A DNA stretch of 64,000 nt, from positions 19,908,576 to 19,972,575 of the forward strand of contig OZ024722.1 in the NCBI GenBank assembly GCA_964016875.1. The letters run 5' to 3'. Below are positions 57,301 to 64,000 of this stretch, in pieces. The notes beneath the pieces were generated by a model. That model worked only from the letters and a program-made list of their open reading frames with translations, was not told where the DNA came from and searched no databases. Position 1 is the stretch's first letter; each line of letters starts with the position of its first letter. The DNA comes from Fallopia convolvulus (taxonomy: Eukaryota; Streptophyta; Magnoliopsida; Caryophyllales; Polygonaceae). Both the position numbers and the translations under genes were made by a program.

Positions 57301-60300
57301 CACTCGGGATTGCTCCCAATGATCGTGATTTTTCCAGATTGTTTCCGACCCCAAGCGTGAAGCTTGGGGAGGATAGATTGTGGCGATCACTCGAGATTGC
57401 TCCCAGTGATCGCGATCTCGCTAGATTATCGCCAAAACGAGACAATATTGTGACATAATTCTTCACCCTTTATACACAAAACTTGGCGACAACGAAAATT
57501 TAGAAATATTACATGTAATACCTTTTGAGCCGAGCGACATTCCAAGTTTTACTTAGAGTGCGCCCTTCGCTATCTTTTAGCTTAAAGGCCTCAGGCGCGA
57601 CCTCTTCTCCAAGGAGATATGGTCCTTCCCAATTTGGATCTTACTTCCCCCCATCGACACATCTTAAAACGAGATTTCCTGGGAGCAAAACCCGGGGTTT
57701 GACCTTCTTGTCGTGATACGCCGCGAACCGTCGTTTGTACTCCTTGGATCACAAAGTCGCGACTTCGCGAAGTTTGTCCCTAAACTATAACTCTACTTTG
57801 AGAGTGGCCTCGTTTTCTTTTTCATCGAAGTTGAAAACCCTTGCTGAAGGGACCAGGGTTTCGATCGGGACCAGCGCGTCCACCCCATAGGTTAATGCGA
57901 AGGGGGCTTCCCCCGTGGCGCGTCGCGCGGTCGTTCGATATGTCCACAAGACGAGTGCAAGGAGCTCCGCCCAACGACCTTGCGCGGTGCCCAGCCGCCT
58001 TTTTAGGTCGGACAAGATCCGAGCGATGACATTCTCTACCTGGCCGTTTGACTGGGGGTAGACTACTGGGAAAAATTTGAGCGCTATGCCTAACTCGGAG
58101 AAAAAAGTTCGGGTCTCCTCGCATTCGAATTGGGGATCGTTGTCAGTTATGATGGTTATAGGCACCCCGAACCGACACACGAGGTTTTTCCAGAGGAAGG
58201 AGCAGACCTTTGCCCCTGTGATCTTCGCTATTGTTTCTGCCTCGACCCACTTTGTGAATAGTCGACGATGACCAGGATAAACCGCACCTGCCCCGCGACC
58301 TTGGGGAAGGGTCCAAGAATATCCATTCCCCACATCGCAAAGGGGCAGGGGCGTGAATCGAGTGCAAAGGTATTGTTGGAGCGTGTTGGATGTTGGCATG
58401 CCTCTGGCACCCGTCGCAACTCTAGATGTAAGTCCTCGAGTCCTGTCTGAGTGTGGGCCAAAGATACCCCAAGTGGACGATCTTATGTGACAAGGTGCGC
58501 CAACCGAGATGACCGTCACATACCCCTTCGTGTGCTTCAAACAGAATGTGATATTTGGCCTCGCTTGGCACACACAGTAAATTGGGCTTTGCGAAGCCTC
58601 GGCGATAGAGTCGCCCGCCAACAACGCAGTAACGAGCTGCCTACATTTTGAGCTTTCTGGCTTCCGCGGGGTCCTCAGGAAGGATCCCGCTTTCCACATA
58701 TCGCGTGATGGGAATCATCCAATCTTCAATTCTTATGGAGAAAACTCCGCTGGCAACTCTTCGCGAGAGCTTCCTCTCCATCATCACACGGTTGCCTGCT
58801 TCCAAGGGGAGAGTCGATCCCAACCTAGCGAGGGCATCGACTTTAGTGTTAACGGCGCGCGGTATAGACTCCTCCGCGAATGTTTCAAGCAGGATACCAA
58901 GGCCTTAACCTTCTCTGTACGCGGGTAGGAACCCTGTCTTGGCCTCATACTGCCCATTCAGTTGTCGGGCTACCAACTCGGAGTCGATGTACACCCTGAT
59001 TTTGCGAGCCCCGCTGAGCAACGCCATCTCTATCTCGGCGATCATGGCTTCATACTCAGCCTCGTTATTGGTGGAATCGAAGGCAGAGTTAAGGGCATAC
59101 TCTGTATCGATTGAGGGACCGACAAGAAATACGCCAGCCCCGCCTCCGGCGTCGCATCGCAAGCCGTCAACGAAGACCTTCCATTCCTCCGCACTTTTAT
59201 AAATTTCGGGGAAGGTTACCTCCACCATGAAGTCGGTGCGGGCCTGCCCCTTCATCGCGATCCTTGCAGGTAGCTGATGTCGAACTTGGAGAGCTCGACC
59301 GCCCACTTGGTCATTGACTAGGCTAAAGTCGTTGTTGCCAAGATCAAAAAAAAATTACCCTAAACTACAAACTAATATAGCATGCAAGCAAGGGATCATA
59401 CCCAAAAGAATCGGCATTCTGAACAATCAGCAGATAACAAGACAGGGGTTTTGGAAGTTTAGACAAACAAGCAAACAAGCAAATAATATTGGGGATTAAA
59501 TCAATTGAAGGAAAGCAGAGTTTATTCAATTAATTCCACCTTTTTAATCATTCGATCATTGATTCATCCACTTTCTATTAATTCCCAGGTTAATTCCAAT
59601 CCTTATAAAAGATTTCCGCTTGTCCACGGTCCAAGCGGAATTATGATATGAACAAGAACACTTAATTCAAATCATGCAAAGTATTAAGGATATAAGGATA
59701 TCAAATCATGCAATCAAGCTACGAGTCTCATGCATAAAATAACAATCAAACACTCTTTCTCAATTCTAGTCCACGGTCCTAGAAAAGAGTTGTTTCAAGG
59801 ATAAATAAGATTGCACAGACAACAATCAAACCTAATCCAAACAGTAGATCTTAGTCAATCAGACAAGTTGACCAGGCTCATAAAATCAAACATAGATCAT
59901 ATAAATAAAAACAAGAGTTTTGATATTAACCAAGGGATAGAAAAGTTACTAGAATCTCACGAATTACATAAAAAGGGTTCTTTGATCAAACAAACTCCAA
60001 GGGAAATTAGTTCTCCATAATAAAACTGAAATAAAAACCTAAAAGTAAAAGTATGCTCTGAAAAGTATGCTCCTCCCAGAAGTAAACTGAAAACCGAAAC
60101 TAAACTTAAATAGTCAAAATATATCCGAAACCCAAAGATATAATTATAAATAAAAGATAGAATAAACGAAACAAAGTCGGCGCTGGAAAACCACGTTCCG
60201 CGAGCGCGGAATCAAACCGCGAGCGCGGATCAGTCAGTCCTCCTCGACCGCGGAATCTCCTTGAACCGCGAGCGCGGTTCTGAACTTCGGTCGCGGATCC

Positions 60301-63300
60301 TGCGTCTTCAATTTCTCTCGAATCTTCTCACCACCGCGGGCGCGGGTCTTGATTTCTTAACCTCTTCAGCTCGATCTAGGACTTCTGTCTTCCAAATCTT
60401 CAATTGTAGGCTCTTTTGATATTACAGATAATCATCCTAATCTAGCCTAAAACACTCAGAAAATCCTAATAAAAATACAGAATTACGCTGTACTAAAACC
60501 AACGTATCAAATTCCCCCATAGTTAGATCTTGCTCGTCCTCGAGTAAGCTCAAAATAAATCTAACAATAAATCCTATCAAAGATCCACAGGAAGTAAAGG
60601 GAAATCTCATAAAATCTAACTCTCAACTCACAACCCGAACCCATGTAGAGAAATAATGAGCAAAGACATGAAAGCTCAAATCACACACGTCACAAATACA
60701 AGATATAGCACTCAAGCTCTAAAAAGTGTAGAGCAACCTAGGATCTACCCAATATCTAAAATGTAATCCCCATACCCCAAAGTAGAATATGAATCCTAAA
60801 CACTCTGATTTTACCACTCATTCTGCTTAAGCGCCCTTTCGGGTTTTCACCTAATCACTCTTTTCATTTTTCTTAGGTGTGCTCACATATACTCACATCT
60901 CTCATAAACCTCTTATTACCCCAGCCTAATGCCGGTCCGGGTTACCTGCTTATTACTTGAGCCTCCCTTTTGGGTTTTCAACTCATCCTAGGATTTTATA
61001 TGCCTTTTTCTCTTTTTTATGGCTTTTTTTTTTCTTTTTTTCTTTTTTTTTAGAAATACTGAAAATATTGAATCAAACAACAGAAATAGAATGCAACTGT
61101 ACATATAATACAAATAATAGCAGTGAATCCCTTCCCCCATACTTAAACCCTTCATTGTCCCCAATGAAGTTAAGAAATAAAGAACAAAGTATAGAAGAAG
61201 GAATCAGAAGACTCACTGTTGATCAGGTGGAGGGAATGATGTATAACCTGGCCACTGTGTCTGCCAGAAAAGAGTTGCCTGCCTCTGATGCTCATAAAAT
61301 GCCTCCAATGATCGATCCATAGCATCCTGGCGTACTGATAAAGCATCCTGACGAACAGATAAATGTTGCATCCCACTCAACATACGCTCCTCAAAACTCA
61401 TATCATCAGTCCAAGGTAAACTAGAGGAAGCAGAAGTAGAAGCAAAAGTAGATGCATGAGTAGCTTGTTTAGGTACACCCCAACCAGCTGCACTCTATGG
61501 ACATGGAGCCCATCCAGATGGCTCAGAATAAAATCTAGCATGATACGCCTCAGCCTGCTCATCCCATCCTCCACCACCATCTTCATAATCATCTCCAACA
61601 TCCTCTACTGGAGCGTCTACATCAGGCTGTAAATGAAATGAATATACAGTATCCCCATACTGTAAAGCTGCAGGTAAACGCAGAAAAGCTGTAGCAGGGT
61701 GCCCATGCAACCAAGTCCAACCTCCCTCGGCTGAACCTCTCAAACAGTTAGCCCTAACTAATGCCTGATGTGTATATCTATACCCATCAGTCAGATGTCC
61801 TCCAAATCGGGCCTCAATCTGCTCAATAGAAACAAATCTGGTGGCTAAGATAGTAATCATACCACCTAATCCTATCAACCCTCTCCTCGTGGGATACTTC
61901 CTAGCAGATGCAACAAATAATCCAAACCAATCAGGGCACTTAGATGGCAAAGGGAACAAACATCTAATAATCCTCATATCGTGTGCAAGAACCTTGTTCT
62001 GCTCTCCCTGCCCTTGAAATGCCATAGCTAGGACCTTGTGACACAGACGGACACAAGGGTGGGGAATCTTACTGTTCGTCTCCCCAGAACGAGTGTTGAA
62101 GGGGGAGCCAGTAAGAGTATGCCAGAAATAAAAAACTGTAGCATCAAACAACATATCCCTCCACCCATCAGTAGGTGGTGAAGTGATCCCAAAACAAAGA
62201 TAAGCCTCCTCACGGGTCAAACTACATAATCTATCACATGCATGAAAACTCATGACCCCATCAGAAAAGCGGAAAGTGGACAGAAACTCAATGGTAAGGC
62301 CTCTATAGGTAGGCATAGATAGAGTACTGAAACTACCTAAACCCCCAGTCTCAAGCAATCGCTCTGTACACTCCCTAAATCCCAAGTCTATTAGTGTAGG
62401 GACATCAAAGAACTTAGTAATGACAAACTCCCTATCCTCATACTTATCCCATAGCTCCTTTTGTCCCTCAGTCAGATATTGTAAACCATAATACGCCATA
62501 GCTGATAAAACAAAACAGATCTGAGAGAGAAAAATTACCCGACTAATGAACCGCGGGCGAGGATCGAAACAGAGGCCGCGGCTAAATCTGGCAAAATCCG
62601 CGAGCGAGGAATTCAACAGCGAGCGCGGACTGGGGCAACTAAATCCGCGGGCGCGGATCAAAACCGGGGGCGCGGTTCTCGGTGGTTTCCAGATCTCGAT
62701 CTTCGCCGACAACAATGGCGAACGACCAAAAATCTCCAAACTCTTTCTCAATTTCTCAGTAATAACAACAACTCCGACTTCAATAAGGAAGAAAATCAAC
62801 TCCAAATCGCGAAGAATCACTAACCAATTTAGATCTGGATTGATTTTTCTCAAACTTCAACCTTCAACTTGACCGCGGACTGTCGACTACGAACTGGGTT
62901 GGGCGACCGCGAGCGCGGAACGGAGCCGAGGGCGCGGATCTCGGTGGTCGCGGATGGTGCGGTGGAGCGCGGTTGGTTGTTTGGTGGTGGAGATGATTTT
63001 GGTTATGTGGGGGGAAGGTTAAGGGAGTGAGGAGGAAGACAAGAGGTAGGTAGGGAAATTTGAGGAGGGAATTTTGTATTATTTTTGGGCTCGGATTGGT
63101 ACTGGTTCGGGCATTTTTCGGGGGTTTCACCCGAAAACCTTTTATTTCAAGGGTTTCACCTGAAAGCCTTTTATTTTGGGGCTTTCACCCGAAAACCTTT
63201 TATTTTTATTTTATTTTTTTTATTATTATTTTATTTTTCTGGAAAAACAGAAATTAAAGTCGTCAAGGCAGATCCGCTGGCGCGGATAGCGAGCCGCAGG

Positions 63301-64000
63301 AGCGGTTCAAGCCGCGGGTCGGGTTTGCTTCTTTTTTATGGAAAAAATTGTACCCTTCAAGTTAGCCCGACAAAACCAAAACGAATACTAAAACTAAAAC
63401 TAAACTAAAAAGATAAAAATAAAAGAAAAGAAAAACTTACCTCGGGTTGCCTCCCGAGCAGCGCCGTTGTTTAACATCGTTTGGCCCGACGTCTTTTATG
63501 CTCAGAATGGATCATCATCTATCTGAAACTAGACCTTTTTCCCTTCATGTGTCATGGATAATAGGCCCTTTGAAAAATCAATTACGGCGCTCGCCATCTT
63601 CATAAATGGACGACCCAATAGCAAAACTGGGTCGTATCTCCCCTTACCAATTTCCAGGACATAAAAGTGCGTTGGGAAAATTAAGCCATCCACCTGTACT
63701 AAGACATCTTCCACAAATCCTTTCGAATGCACATTAGAGTGATCGGCTAGCTCAATAGTAATATTAGAATCCTGTAATGGCCCTAGACCTAACCGCTCAT
63801 ATATGCTAAGTGGCATGACATTAATACATGCACCTAGATCAAGCATAGAATGCTCAATTTTGGCCTTACCAATTGTAACGGAAAAAGTAAACCTCCCTGG
63901 ATCTCCATACTTCTTAGGCAATTGCCTTTGAAGCATGGAAGATATATTTTCAATATTTTCAACAAGATTAACTTTTGTTACCTTCCCCTTCTCTTTTTGT

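Overview
The window is nuclear DNA of a flowering plant, most likely a eudicot. Evidence: GT-AG introns with AT-rich interiors, three plant-type protein-coding genes, and heavy loading with plant LTR retrotransposons, a LINE, DNA transposons and MITEs. I cannot fix the species. Only three genes look intact: a CBP60-family calmodulin-binding protein (22404-27192, +, 619 codons in 8 exons), a myo-inositol oxygenase MIOX (36600-38629, +, 338 codons in 8 exons) and a cytosolic-type ATP-dependent 6-phosphofructokinase PFK (42458-39275, -, 497 codons in 13 exons). MIOX and PFK converge with about 650 bp between their stop codons. All exon joins were deduced by hand from splice signals and reading-frame continuity.

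Region 1 (825-15055) is a roughly 9.2-kb DNA transposon, inflated by insertions. Its diverged ~230-bp ends are inverted repeats. It carries two convergent, decayed genes. One is a plant-mobile-domain (PMD) gene (+, 6201-8839). The other is a large MULE/FAR1-type transposase (-, 14466-9115) with a WRKY-GCM1-like zinc finger, DDE motifs, a SWIM finger, AT-hooks and a C-terminal OTU cysteine-protease domain. A dead Ty1/copia element (844-5860) sits inside its left terminal repeat, and a 1.68-kb LTR-like insertion with a 5-bp duplication breaks the transposase (11157-12832). Four clusters of the palindrome GGCCGTWACGGCC lie in three predicted introns and in the transposase upstream region. This element is the most unusual object in the window.

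Region 2 (15135-21956) is a nearly complete Ty1/copia element with 5-bp target duplication CACTA, directly upstream of CBP60. Region 3 (27200-36100) is a graveyard: a chromovirus integrase relic, a 5'-truncated LINE with a nested pogo-like element, a Stowaway-like MITE containing two other MITEs, an 88-bp retro-insertion with a perfect 14-bp duplication, and another Stowaway-like MITE. Region 4 (42459-50400) holds inverted repeats, fragments of an SF3B2-like splicing factor gene and a phosphoglycerate kinase gene that look transposon-captured, and a 1.2-kb minisatellite whose last copies are inverted.

Region 5 (about 50500-64000) is made of Ty3/gypsy elements. A Tat-lineage element on the minus strand (RNase H and integrase at 59332-57509) carries an oppositely oriented extra ORF (53582-56185) with its own TATA box, plus tandem arrays between the two. 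An Athila-type element on the minus strand is inserted into its pol at 59333; it has protease joined almost directly to an ORF-1-like gene with RT, RNase H and integrase missing, and runs off the right edge.
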